A DNA stretch of 5,086 nt from Candidatus Bipolaricaulota bacterium. Its GTDB lineage: Bacteria; Bipolaricaulota; Bipolaricaulia; UBA7950; UBA9294. The DNA lies in contig JAGLYB010000054.1 of assembly GCA_023132545.1 (NCBI GenBank), forward strand, positions 1-5,086, read 5' to 3'. Below the pieces are notes generated by a model that worked only from the letters and a program-made list of their open reading frames with translations, was not told where the DNA came from and ran no database searches. Below, one piece after another: positions 1 to 4,935 of this stretch (within the stretch, counting starts at the first letter, position 1; each line of letters starts with the position of its first letter). The translations under genes and the position numbers were made by a program.

Positions 1-458
1 TAGATACAGGAGACCGAAGCCACGATGATGACGTCGCGACGCTCGAATAGCGAGGCCGTGGCCGCATGGCGCAGTCGATCGATTTCGTCATTGATCGACG
101 AGTCCTTCTCGATATAGGTATCCGTTTGTGGCATGTAGGCTTCAGGCTGATAATAGTCGTAGTACGACACGAAGTAGTGCACCGCGTTGTCTGGGAACAG
201 CTCGCGCAGCTCGCTACAAAGCTGGGCAGTCAGCGTCTTGTTGTGGGCGATGATGAGTGTGGGGCGCTGGATCTCTTGGATGACGCTGGCAATGGTGAAC
301 GTCTTGCCGGTTCCCGTCGCCCCCAATAACGTCTGGAACCGACATCCGGCATTCAGCTCCTCTACCAGAGAGGCGATCGCTTGAGGCTGATCGCCACAAG
401 GCGAGAGTCTACTTGAGATTTGGAATCCGGCTCTTTCCCCGGCTTTTGGAAGACTCAT
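1..458 (-). CDS. uvrB: UvrB, excinuclease ABC subunit B (N-terminal part; runs off the left edge)
   Basis: UvrB is the DNA-loading helicase-like subunit of bacterial nucleotide excision repair. It receives damaged DNA from UvrA, checks the lesion with a beta-hairpin, and recruits UvrC. Read on the minus strand, the first 152 codons are present. I see the family's N-terminal GDQPQAI segment (residues 22-28), Walker A GATGTGKT (46-53), helicase motif Ia-like HNKTLTAQL (72-80), and the damage-verifying hairpin region rich in aromatics, YYDYYQPEAYMPQTDTYIEKD (from residue 99), followed by INDEIDRLRHAAT (122-134). Helicase motifs II-VI and the UvrC-binding C terminus lie outside the window. The ATG at 458 is the only usable start, because an in-frame TGA lies a few codons upstream and no other start codon intervenes. 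No good SD precedes it. acyP lies upstream on the same strand, 110 bases away. The family call is secure. Confidence 0.97.
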   Translation of the reverse strand, partial: MSLPKAGERAGFQISSRLSPCGDQPQAIASLVEELNAGCRFQTLLGATGTGKTFTIASVIQEIQRPTLIIAHNKTLTAQLCSELRELFPDNAVHYFVSYYDYYQPEAYMPQTDTYIEKDSSINDEIDRLRHAATASLFERRDVIIVASVSCI

Positions 459-464
459 CCTAGT

Positions 465-476
465 GTAGAAGTCTAC
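465..476. promoter_or_regulatory. Small palindrome next to the uvrB start, possible operator
   Basis: GTAGA-AG-TCTAC is a perfect inverted repeat (5-bp arms, 2-bp spacer). It overlaps the putative uvrB -10 element and ends 7 bases before the start codon. A repressor here would block transcription, and uvrB is often under LexA control. The palindrome does not match LexA boxes I know (CTGT-N8-ACAG, GAAC-N4-GTTC, GTTC-N7-GTTC), so LexA is only a guess. A palindrome this short can arise by chance. Confidence 0.18.
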
Positions 477-498
477 CCAGCCAAGGAAGAGGGATCAA
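470..498 (-). promoter_or_regulatory. Possible sigma70-type promoter for uvrB
   Basis: On the minus strand a -35-like TTGATC (493-498, 4 of 6 consensus) and a -10-like TAGACT (470-475, 4 of 6) are separated by exactly 17 bases. Transcription would start near 463, only about 5 bases before the uvrB ATG, giving an almost leaderless mRNA. That fits the lack of an SD there. The match is moderate and could be chance. Confidence 0.3.
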
Positions 499-515
499 CG
501 GACGACGAATCCCTC
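489..515 (-). terminator. Hairpin between acyP and uvrB (weak terminator or leader structure)
   Basis: GAGGGAT (489-495) pairs with ATCCCTC (509-515) around a 13-base loop. Read on the minus strand, the stem is followed by TTCCTT, a poor T-tract. It could end acyP transcription weakly or attenuate read-through into uvrB. It overlaps the putative uvrB -35 element, so not all of these roles can be right at once. Confidence 0.25.
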
Positions 516-568
516 GATCTAAGCGGGATTGTCCACGTTAGTGGTCGCGGCCTCTCATTCGGAATTAT

Positions 569-844
569 TCATCGAAGAATCGTGAAGTCGGATTGTGCAT
601 TGAGCGGTTGGACCCATTCAACATCCACATGATTCACTCGTGCCAATTCCGGGCCATGCTTCAGCCATTCCAACAGCTTGTCGACATTGTCTTTAGAACC
701 TTCTGCGATCACCAGGACAGTGCCGTCGGGTTGATTGGCCACAGATCCTGTCAGCTCCAACTTGCCTGCTGCGATTTGAGTGAAATGCCGGAAGAACACG
801 CCTTGGACGAGTCCGTGAACGTGAGCTTCAAATCGTGTTCTCAT
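569..844 (-). CDS. acyP: Acylphosphatase
   Basis: This is a small cytosolic enzyme that hydrolyses acyl phosphates such as acetyl phosphate or 1,3-bisphosphoglycerate to a carboxylate and phosphate. The protein is 91 aa, the usual length for the family. Signature 1 is HGLVQGVFFRH (residues 10-20), which holds the phosphate-binding loop and catalytic Arg19. Signature 2 is GSVANQPDGTV (33-43), with the catalytic Asn37. Position 34 is Ser, where the family normally has an aromatic residue (GWVxN or GYVxN). The start at 844 is chosen because GGAGGGG (847-853, minus strand) sits just upstream and the first residues, MRTRFEAHVHG, match the family's N terminus. A longer upstream extension to 946 would add 34 residues unlike any acylphosphatase. 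It is upstream of uvrB on the same strand and divergent from the SCP2/ADH/AOR operon. Confidence 0.95.
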   Translation of the reverse strand: MRTRFEAHVHGLVQGVFFRHFTQIAAGKLELTGSVANQPDGTVLVIAEGSKDNVDKLLEWLKHGPELARVNHVDVEWVQPLNAQSDFTILR

Positions 845-863
845 ATCCCCTCCAAGTGGCGTG

Positions 864-892
864 AGTGTAGTCAGCTCCAACGACCTTTGAAA
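864..892 (-). promoter_or_regulatory. Weak candidate promoter for acyP
   Basis: On the minus strand TTTCAA (887-892, 3 of 6 consensus) and TACACT (864-869, 4 of 6) are spaced by 17 bases. They lie about 20 bases upstream of the acyP start codon. The -35 match is poor. Its -35 element overlaps the CCTTT-G-AAAGG palindrome. Confidence 0.2.
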
Positions 893-894
893 GG
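884..894. promoter_or_regulatory. Palindrome in the divergent acyP/SCP2 intergenic region
   Basis: CCTTT-G-AAAGG is a perfect 5-bp inverted repeat around one central base. It lies in the 119-base gap between two divergent genes, where a shared operator would be expected. I found no second copy. I see no strong plus-strand promoter: TTGCGC (900-905) and GATCAT (923-928), 17 apart, is the best pair and is weak. Confidence 0.15.
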
Positions 895-963
895 ACCTCT
901 TGCGCTCGCCTGCTTCGGGGACGATCATCGATGGTACTGGTGTCAAGGCTAAGGAGGCCGAAC

Positions 964-1377
964 ATGTCTTATCGCTTCCCGTCTGATGAGTGGATCAAGG
1001 AACTTACCCGATTGCTGAACGAATCTGAATCCTACGCGAGCTCAGCCCAAAACTGGGAAGGCGATTTCATGTTTGAAATCCAACCGGATGAAGCGTTTGC
1101 CGATACAGCCTATCTGTTCCTTGGCCTGTATCACGGCAAGAGCCCGGACGCTGCACTGCTTGCCTCTTCTGACGAGCGAGAGGCCGCCTATTGCGTCAGT
1201 GCACCCTATGGAACGTGGCGTAAGGTCATTGACGGTGCACTCGATCCAATCCAGGGCATGATGATGCGCAAACTCAAGCTGAAGGGTGACTTGATGAAGA
1301 TCATGCGCTATCCCAAGGCGGCCAAGGAGATCGTATCTTGTTGCGCCTTGGTCCCTACTGAATGGCCGGGAACTTAG
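964..1377 (+). CDS. SCP2 sterol-binding-domain (lipid carrier-like) protein
   Basis: This looks like a single-domain SCP2 (sterol carrier protein 2) family protein of 137 aa. The fold makes a hydrophobic tunnel that binds fatty acids, acyl-CoAs or other lipids. Bacterial members are mostly uncharacterised, so the natural ligand is unknown. The family pattern is seen in FEIQPDEA (residues 37-44), in YLFLGLYHGKSPDA (50-63), and most clearly in the C-terminal half: a Trp followed by KVIDGALDPIQGMMMRKLKLKGD (87-109) and a closing helix, LMKIMRYPKAAKEIV. There is no signal peptide or membrane segment, so it should be cytosolic. The start at 964 is set by AAGGAGG (951-957) with a 6-base spacer; an upstream in-frame ATG at 931 has no SD. 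Only 9 bases separate its stop from the alcohol dehydrogenase start, and that gene's SD overlaps this stop codon, so the two are translated from one operon. The context suggests handling of a hydrophobic alcohol, aldehyde or acid. Confidence 0.82.
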   Translation: MSYRFPSDEWIKELTRLLNESESYASSAQNWEGDFMFEIQPDEAFADTAYLFLGLYHGKSPDAALLASSDEREAAYCVSAPYGTWRKVIDGALDPIQGMMMRKLKLKGDLMKIMRYPKAAKEIVSCCALVPTEWPGT

Positions 1378-1386
1378 GAGGCAGCC

Positions 1387-2550
1387 GTGTGGACGTTCGT
1401 ATCCCCCCGCATTGTCTTTGGTGAAGACGCGCTCGATTCCCTTTCCGAGATTCGAGGGAAGCGCGCGTTGATCGTTACGGATCCCGATATTCTGAGGCTT
1501 GGATTGGCTGCTCCGGTGATTGAGCGGTTATCCGCTTCAGGCTTCGAGACACAGATCTTCTCCGATGTCGAAGCCAATCCTGAGATCCCGACTGTGTTGC
1601 GTGGTGCCGAATTGGCAATGGAATTCGAACCGGACTGGATTGTCGCTGTGGGTGGCGGATCTCCGCTCGATGCTGCCAAGGCCATCTGGGTACTGTACGA
1701 ACGCCCGGATCTTCAGCCTGCGGAAATCAGCCCGTTCATTGACTTGGGGCTGCGCAAGAAGGCCCGCCTGATCACTGTCCCCACCACCAGCGGAACTGGG
1801 GCCGACGTAACATGGGCTATCGTCCTGTCCGATCCGATCGAAAAACGAAAAGTAGGGCTAGGCAATTGGGAAAATGTTCCTGATCTCGCCCTCGTTGACC
1901 CGGCCATGGCTGCCGGTATGCCCAAGCAGCTCACGGCTGACACCGGACTGGACGCACTGACACATGCTATCGAAGGCTACACGAGCACCTGGCACACCGA
2001 CATGACCGACGGTCTCTGCGCACATGCTGCCGCCGATGTGTTCGAATTCTTGCTCCGTGCAGTAGCTGACGGGACGGACATGGAAGCACGCACGCGAATG
2101 CATCACGCCGCCACCAGTGCGGGATTGGGCTTCGGTAATTCGATGGCATCCATGGCCCATGCCATGGGCCATGCCCTCGGAGCCACGCTGGGACTTCCCC
2201 ATGGCCGCGCCGTCAGCATATGTTTGCCTTATACCCTTGAATTTATCGCACGCCAGGCACCAGAGCGGGCCGCGCAGCTTGCCCATCGGATCGGAGTTTC
2301 CTCAGCCGATGGAGAGGGTGGCGCACGCACATTGGCGCAGGCGGTTCGCGATCTGACCCGTCGAATCGACAACCCTCTCTCTCTCTCTGAAGCGGACATC
2401 TCGAAAGACAGGTTTGAAGCATCGCTGGACAAGCTGGTTGCCGATGCGGAAAACGATACACAGATGATTACATCGAGCCGCTCGCCGTCGTCTCAGGAGC
2501 TTCGCAAGTTGTTTGAAGCGGCCTACGAAGGACATTCCATTGGGTTCTGA
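1387..2550 (+). CDS. Iron-containing (group III) alcohol dehydrogenase
   Basis: This is an NAD(P)-linked, metal-dependent dehydrogenase that interconverts a primary alcohol (or a related substrate) and its aldehyde. At 387 aa it matches the usual length. The N-terminal half holds the dinucleotide-binding motif GGGSPLDAAK (residues 89-98) and TTSGTGADVT (133-142). The C-terminal half is the metal-binding helical domain, with all four ligands in family spacing: Asp189 and His193 in TGLDALTHAIEGY, then His258 and His272 in HAMGHALGATLGLPHG. By comparison with the lactaldehyde reductase FucO, these bind Fe(II) or Zn(II). The start is GTG 1387, with GGAGG at 1377-1381 overlapping the stop of the SCP2 gene. 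The next gene (AOR) probably overlaps its last 11 bases. Pairing with AOR suggests an alcohol/aldehyde/acid pathway; the real substrate cannot be read from sequence. A (CT)7 run (2375-2388) and a long inverted repeat (2151-2173) lie inside the gene. Confidence 0.95.
   Translation: MWTFVSPRIVFGEDALDSLSEIRGKRALIVTDPDILRLGLAAPVIERLSASGFETQIFSDVEANPEIPTVLRGAELAMEFEPDWIVAVGGGSPLDAAKAIWVLYERPDLQPAEISPFIDLGLRKKARLITVPTTSGTGADVTWAIVLSDPIEKRKVGLGNWENVPDLALVDPAMAAGMPKQLTADTGLDALTHAIEGYTSTWHTDMTDGLCAHAAADVFEFLLRAVADGTDMEARTRMHHAATSAGLGFGNSMASMAHAMGHALGATLGLPHGRAVSICLPYTLEFIARQAPERAAQLAHRIGVSSADGEGGARTLAQAVRDLTRRIDNPLSLSEADISKDRFEASLDKLVADAENDTQMITSSRSPSSQELRKLFEAAYEGHSIGF
2151..2173. repeat. Perfect inverted repeat inside the alcohol dehydrogenase gene
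   Basis: CATGGCCCATG (2151-2161) and CATGGGCCATG (2163-2173) are exact reverse complements separated by one base. Every base of the 11-bp arms pairs. The repeat covers codons 256-262, including the metal ligand His258, and is produced by alternating Met, Ala, Gly and His codons. As RNA with a one-base spacer, the innermost pairs would have to open to form a loop. Confidence 0.9.
2375..2388. repeat. (CT)7 dinucleotide tract in coding sequence
   Basis: Seven uninterrupted CT units lie in the alcohol dehydrogenase gene and encode the Leu-Ser-Leu-Ser stretch near residue 333. The frame is intact in this sequence. Gain or loss of one unit would shift the frame and alter the last 50 or so residues. 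Confidence 0.9.
2528..2532 (+). promoter_or_regulatory. SD site favouring TTG 2540 as the AOR start
   Basis: AAGGA sits inside the end of the alcohol dehydrogenase gene, 7 bases before an in-frame TTG at 2540. The alternative ATG at 2558 has no SD at a useful distance. Another upstream TTG at 2513 lacks a well-spaced SD. The TTG at 2540 gives an 11-base overlap with the dehydrogenase gene, typical of translational coupling. Confidence 0.5.
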
Positions 2551-3172
2551 ACTGGCGATGCGATTGCTTCACGTGGATCTATCCGAAGAAACACTTACTG
2601 AAGCCTCACTTGCGTCCGATCTGGTTCAACACTATCTTGGCGGCAGCGGACTGGCCGCCGCCCTTGTTGCGACAAAGAACGTGACAGACATCGACCCTCT
2701 CGGACCTGACAACCCGTTAATCTGGATGACCAGTCCCATCGTGGGAACTGACTTGCCGTCGGCCGGTCGTTTTAGTGTTTGCGCGATCTCACCGCTGACT
2801 GGCGTGTGGGGAGAATCGAACAGTGGTGGGTTCTTCGGACCCGAATTGCGATTTGCCGGATTCTATGGGATTGAGATTGTCGGCTGTTCCAGCAACCCGG
2901 TTTGGCTTCTCTTGCGAGATGGCATGGCCGAACTGCGAGACGCGACCGACTTCATGGGGCTGGACACCTACGAGACACAAGCGGCGATTCGTGAAGAGCT
3001 TGGGGATGCAGGTGTTCGCGTTGCCTGCATCGGCGTCGCCGGCGAAAACAGTGTCAAGTATGCGTCTATCATGAACGATCACGGCCGGACGATGCGGTCT
3101 GGGCGCTGTCATGGGATCCAAGAACTTGAAGGCGATCGCCGTGCGCGGAACCGGCACGGTTCCCGGCGATAA
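2540..3172 (+). CDS. AOR N-terminal fragment (frame before the lesion)
   Basis: This frame encodes the AOR N-terminal domain, which supplies much of the tungstopterin binding surface. It shows the opening strand LLHVDLSEETL (residues 9-19), YLGGSGLAAALV (32-43), and the conserved SPLTGVWGESNSGGFFGPEL, followed by RFAGFYGIEIVG. It reaches VKYASIMNDHGR (ending at residue 183) and then leaves the family pattern. The last 28 or so codons, up to the TGA at 3170-3172, are out-of-frame sequence rich in Arg, Gly and His. The fragment lacks every FeS-cluster cysteine of the enzyme. Confidence 0.75.
   Translation: MGSELAMRLLHVDLSEETLTEASLASDLVQHYLGGSGLAAALVATKNVTDIDPLGPDNPLIWMTSPIVGTDLPSAGRFSVCAISPLTGVWGESNSGGFFGPELRFAGFYGIEIVGCSSNPVWLLLRDGMAELRDATDFMGLDTYETQAAIREELGDAGVRVACIGVAGENSVKYASIMNDHGRTMRSGRCHGIQELEGDRRARNRHGSRR
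3081..3095 (+). other. AOR frameshift site: single copy of a probable ACGGCCG direct repeat
   Basis: The 7-mer ACGGCCG (3081-3087) contributes to two family motifs in two frames. In the upstream frame it completes His-Gly-Arg (CAC GGC CGG); in the downstream frame it begins Thr-Ala-Gly (ACG GCC GGA), followed by Arg-Cys-Gly-Leu-Gly-Ala-Val-Met. Intact AORs have HGR-TAGR-xGxGAVMGSK in line. The expected ancestral DNA, CAC GGC CGN ACG GCC GGA, would contain ACGGCCG twice, offset by 8 bases. Loss of one unit gives exactly the observed sequence and the observed frame change. Confidence 0.75.
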
Positions 3173-4358
3173 TCCAAAAAGATTGGCCGACATTTCAGCT
3201 GAGATCTACGACCGGACGAGTGAAGATATGGCTGCTCAAGCCATTCGAATGGCGGGAACGGCTGGATATCTGGACATGGCCGCCATGTATGGCGATCTTC
3301 CCATCCGGAATTTCCAGGTTGGCGAATGGGAAGGCGCAGGCAATCTCTCCGGCGTTCGCATGACCGAGGAGTATCTTGTGCGAAGTCGGGCTTGCTTCAA
3401 ATGCCCGATTGCCTGTGGCCGGGAAACGCGCGCACCACAGCACGGGCTCGACCGTGTTGACGGGCCTGAGTATGAAACGCTAGGAGCATTGGGCGCCATG
3501 CTCCAGATTGACGATCTGGAAGCCGTCATTCAGGCAGGTCATCTGTGCAACACATTTGGATTGGACACCATCTCAACGGGGGGAACTCTCGCGCTGGCGT
3601 GCGAGCTGTTCGAGCGCGGCTTGCTTGATACCACAGAGACAGATGGGATGACATTCCGCTATGGCGATGCTCAGATGCTTCCTCAGGCAATCGAGGCGAT
3701 CGCTCGGAAGGATGGTTTTGGTGAACGGCTGGCTGAAGGTAGCCAACGACTGGCGAGCGAAGTTGGAGTTCCCGAGCTTGCAGTGACTGTGCGCGGATTG
3801 GAGATGCCCATGCATGACCCACGTGCTTTCCACGGGCAGGCCGTTGCCTATGTCTTGTCTCCCCGAGGGGCCTGCCACATGCAGGGGGACATGTATTCCG
3901 TTGATACCGGTCAAATCGAGCTGGCTGAGATAGGAATCGCGCCGGGAGAGCGATTGGAATCCAGTGACGCTAAGGGGCGTACGACGGCTCGGCAGATGAT
4001 CTGGCGCGCCCTGTACAACGCCATCAACCTGTGTCAGTTCCAGAATCCGGGAAGCGATCTCGTTCTTGAAGCCTTGAATTCGATCGCCGGCTGGGAGTTA
4101 ACGCTGGATGATTTGATAACAACAGGTAAACGAATCCTTGCTGTGAAGCGCTGGATCAACCAGCAGCGAGGCTCGACAGGAGAAGACGATCGTCTCCCCG
4201 TCCTTTTGAGCAAGCCACTCGACAGTGGCGGAACTCTCGGTAGCGTACCCGATATGGACATCATGCTGGCCGGCGCTTACGACGAACTCGGATGGGATGA
4301 AGACGGCTTCGTTTCAGAGAAAGCTCTGCGTGCGCTTGGCGTTCGCATGGAGAGCTAA
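3111..4358 (+). CDS. AOR C-terminal fragment (frame after the lesion)
   Basis: This frame holds AOR domains 2 and 3. Family matches begin upstream of the first ATG, at TAGRCGLGAV (3081-3110), so 3111 is only the first available Met and has no SD. In fragment numbering I see GSKNLKAIAVRG (2-13), the cluster motif C-x2-C-x3-C (Cys95, Cys98, Cys102), DGPEYETLGALG (117-128) with the active-site Glu120, CNTFGLDTISTGG as the first pterin motif, and RGACHM with the probable active-site His256. The last cluster cysteine is Cys308 in NAINLCQF, where the family motif is usually DxxGLC. The reading frame is clean for 415 codons to the TAA at 4356-4358, which implies recent breakage or a sequence error. 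Without the N-terminal domain the product should be inactive. Confidence 0.75.
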   Translation: MGSKNLKAIAVRGTGTVPGDNPKRLADISAEIYDRTSEDMAAQAIRMAGTAGYLDMAAMYGDLPIRNFQVGEWEGAGNLSGVRMTEEYLVRSRACFKCPIACGRETRAPQHGLDRVDGPEYETLGALGAMLQIDDLEAVIQAGHLCNTFGLDTISTGGTLALACELFERGLLDTTETDGMTFRYGDAQMLPQAIEAIARKDGFGERLAEGSQRLASEVGVPELAVTVRGLEMPMHDPRAFHGQAVAYVLSPRGACHMQGDMYSVDTGQIELAEIGIAPGERLESSDAKGRTTARQMIWRALYNAINLCQFQNPGSDLVLEALNSIAGWELTLDDLITTGKRILAVKRWINQQRGSTGEDDRLPVLLSKPLDSGGTLGSVPDMDIMLAGAYDELGWDEDGFVSEKALRALGVRMES

Positions 4359-4458
4359 TCGGCTCCGAAAAGGGACTGCTACGAGCGGAGTACGAGAAAC
4401 TGACGGTGTAGTCCAAATTGCGTCCATAACAAACCTTTGGTAGCCCAGTGCGTTGCTC

Positions 4459-4482
4459 CTGCTGTCCCCTTGGTATCAGCAG
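4459..4482 (+). terminator. Hairpin downstream of the AOR operon (weak terminator candidate)
   Basis: CTGCTG (4459-4464) pairs perfectly with CAGCAG (4477-4482) around a 12-base loop. No T-tract follows, so an intrinsic terminator is doubtful. It lies just upstream of the promoter-like elements of the next gene, so it could equally be an operator half-site pair. Confidence 0.25.
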
Positions 4483-4486
4483 TCCG

Positions 4487-4517
4487 TTACAAGCAATCGT
4501 TCTCGATGTTGTATAGT
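4487..4517 (+). promoter_or_regulatory. Possible promoter of the four-cysteine protein gene
   Basis: The -10-like element TATAGT (4512-4517) matches 5 of 6 consensus bases. TTACAA (4487-4492) is a possible -35, but the 19-base spacing is longer than ideal. A start near 4524 would leave about 30 bases before GTG 4555 and include its GGAGG. The -10 is the stronger half of the evidence. Confidence 0.4.
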
Positions 4518-4554
4518 AGGGCTGGCCTCATAGACGTTCTGGAGGAATTCGTCT

Positions 4555-4935
4555 GTGAGTTCTCCGATCACTGGGCGATCAACTGATACGGGATCGAAGA
4601 CACGGGAAAGGAGATTGAACGTGCCGCGCTTGTTATGGGAACCAAACGGCGAATGTTGGGAAGCTGTTTATCATCAAGCCTACCACATGTGGGAAATCCT
4701 CGATCCAGACGAGTGCCCGTTCTCACTCCACTATGCCGAATTCTCAGGCATCATCCCCGAGACCTGTGCGATCTGTGGCCAGACAGCCGAACCGGCCGTG
4801 CGTTTGAGAGAACCGCATACGCGAACACCGATTCGCCATTTCGGGCCATTCTGCCTGTCCTGTGTTGGCGCAAACGCCAAATGGCTGGAGCAGGCAGGAT
4901 TGACGCTTCCCGATCGTCTGATCCGAGAAGAGTGA
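4555..4935 (+). CDS. Small four-cysteine (zinc-ribbon-like) protein of unknown family
   Basis: I do not recognise this protein. In the longer form (126 aa) it has two CxxC knuckles, Cys71-Ala-Ile-Cys74 followed by Gly, and Cys100-Leu-Ser-Cys103, with 25 residues between. Such an arrangement commonly binds one zinc ion. Before them is a segment rich in aromatics and acidic residues (LLWEPNGECWEAVYHQAYHMW, starting at residue 26). There is no signal peptide or membrane segment, so a soluble cytosolic protein is likely. Two starts are credible. GTG 4555 has GGAGG at 4541-4545, 9 bases upstream, and fits the promoter position. GTG 4621 has AAGGAG at 4608-4613, 7 bases upstream, giving 104 aa beginning MPRLLWEP. 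The first 22 residues of the long form (Ser, Thr and Arg rich) look unstructured, which leans toward 4621 for the folded protein. It stands alone, 196 bases after the AOR stop. Confidence 0.72.
   Translation: MSSPITGRSTDTGSKTRERRLNVPRLLWEPNGECWEAVYHQAYHMWEILDPDECPFSLHYAEFSGIIPETCAICGQTAEPAVRLREPHTRTPIRHFGPFCLSCVGANAKWLEQAGLTLPDRLIREE
4608..4613 (+). promoter_or_regulatory. SD supporting an alternative start at GTG 4621
   Basis: AAGGAG lies 7 bases before the in-frame GTG at 4621, an ideal spacing and a stronger SD context than that of GTG 4555. Translation from here would drop the 22-residue polar leader of the longer form. Confidence 0.5.

Larger units (their letters stand above)
2540..4358 (+). 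pseudogene. aor: Aldehyde:ferredoxin oxidoreductase (tungsten AOR family), interrupted by one frameshift
   Basis: AOR enzymes oxidise aldehydes to carboxylates with ferredoxin as acceptor, or the reverse, using a tungsto-bispterin cofactor and a [4Fe-4S] cluster. The gene is read in two frames: 2540 to about 3088, then from about 3081 to 4358 in the frame one base ahead. Adding back one 8-bp unit at the junction gives 608 residues, very close to the 605 I recall for Pyrococcus furiosus AOR. In that repaired numbering the cluster cysteines are 288, 291, 295 and 501, and the active-site Glu and His are 313 and 449. The known P. furiosus residues are Cys288/291/295/494, Glu313 and His448, so agreement is striking. 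It is the third gene of the operon, probably starting at TTG 2540 inside the alcohol dehydrogenase gene. As sequenced, translation ends at 3172 and no active enzyme can be made. Strain-specific decay and sequence error both remain possible. Confidence 0.88.
4359..4554 (+). other. Intergenic spacer after the operon
   Basis: This 196-base gap has no credible gene. Near its start GCTCCG (4362-4367) can pair with CGGAGT (4386-4391), with one G-U pair and an 18-base loop; no T-run follows, so it is not a convincing terminator. A clearer hairpin and a promoter-like pair lie further right. Confidence 0.6.

Noticed and set aside
66..329. 87-codon plus-strand frame at the left edge
   Set aside because: It is the complement of uvrB, and the UvrB motifs on the minus strand account for the region.
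533..546. CCAC-GTTA-GTGG as a terminator after acyP
   Set aside because: The stem is only 4 bp and lacks a following T-tract on the minus strand.
750..881. 12-base direct repeat GTCAGCTCCAAC at 750-761 and 870-881
   Set aside because: One 12-base exact repeat is expected by chance about this often in a 5-kb sequence. One copy is within acyP coding sequence, and no further copies are seen.
941..946. Perfect TTGACA on the minus strand as a -35 for acyP
   Set aside because: No acceptable -10 lies 15-19 bases downstream on that strand, and it is about 100 bases from the acyP start.
593..952. 119-codon plus-strand frame
   Set aside because: It lies opposite acyP and has no recognisable motifs. 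The acylphosphatase signatures and strong SD establish the minus-strand gene.
931..963. Earlier start (ATG 931) for the SCP2 protein
   Set aside because: It has no SD. The ATG at 964 has a textbook AAGGAGG at 951-957.
1858..2286. 142-codon minus-strand frame
   Set aside because: It is antisense to the alcohol dehydrogenase, whose motifs are fully conserved across the same stretch. Its composition is that of a mirror frame.
3060..3111. Programmed ribosomal frameshifting as the way AOR is made in full
   Set aside because: A +1 or -2 shift here would still omit residues of the conserved TAGR segment. There is no classical slippery heptamer, slow codon or stimulatory pairing that I can see, and intact AOR genes are normally in one frame.
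3111..4358. The C-terminal AOR frame as an independent gene starting at ATG 3111
   Set aside because: No SD precedes it. Family-matching residues continue upstream of the ATG in the same frame, and the product would lack the N-terminal pterin-binding domain.
4225..4443. 72-codon plus-strand frame running from the AOR 3' end into the spacer
   Set aside because: It overlaps the AOR coding sequence in another frame, has no SD or motifs, and reads as out-of-frame sequence.
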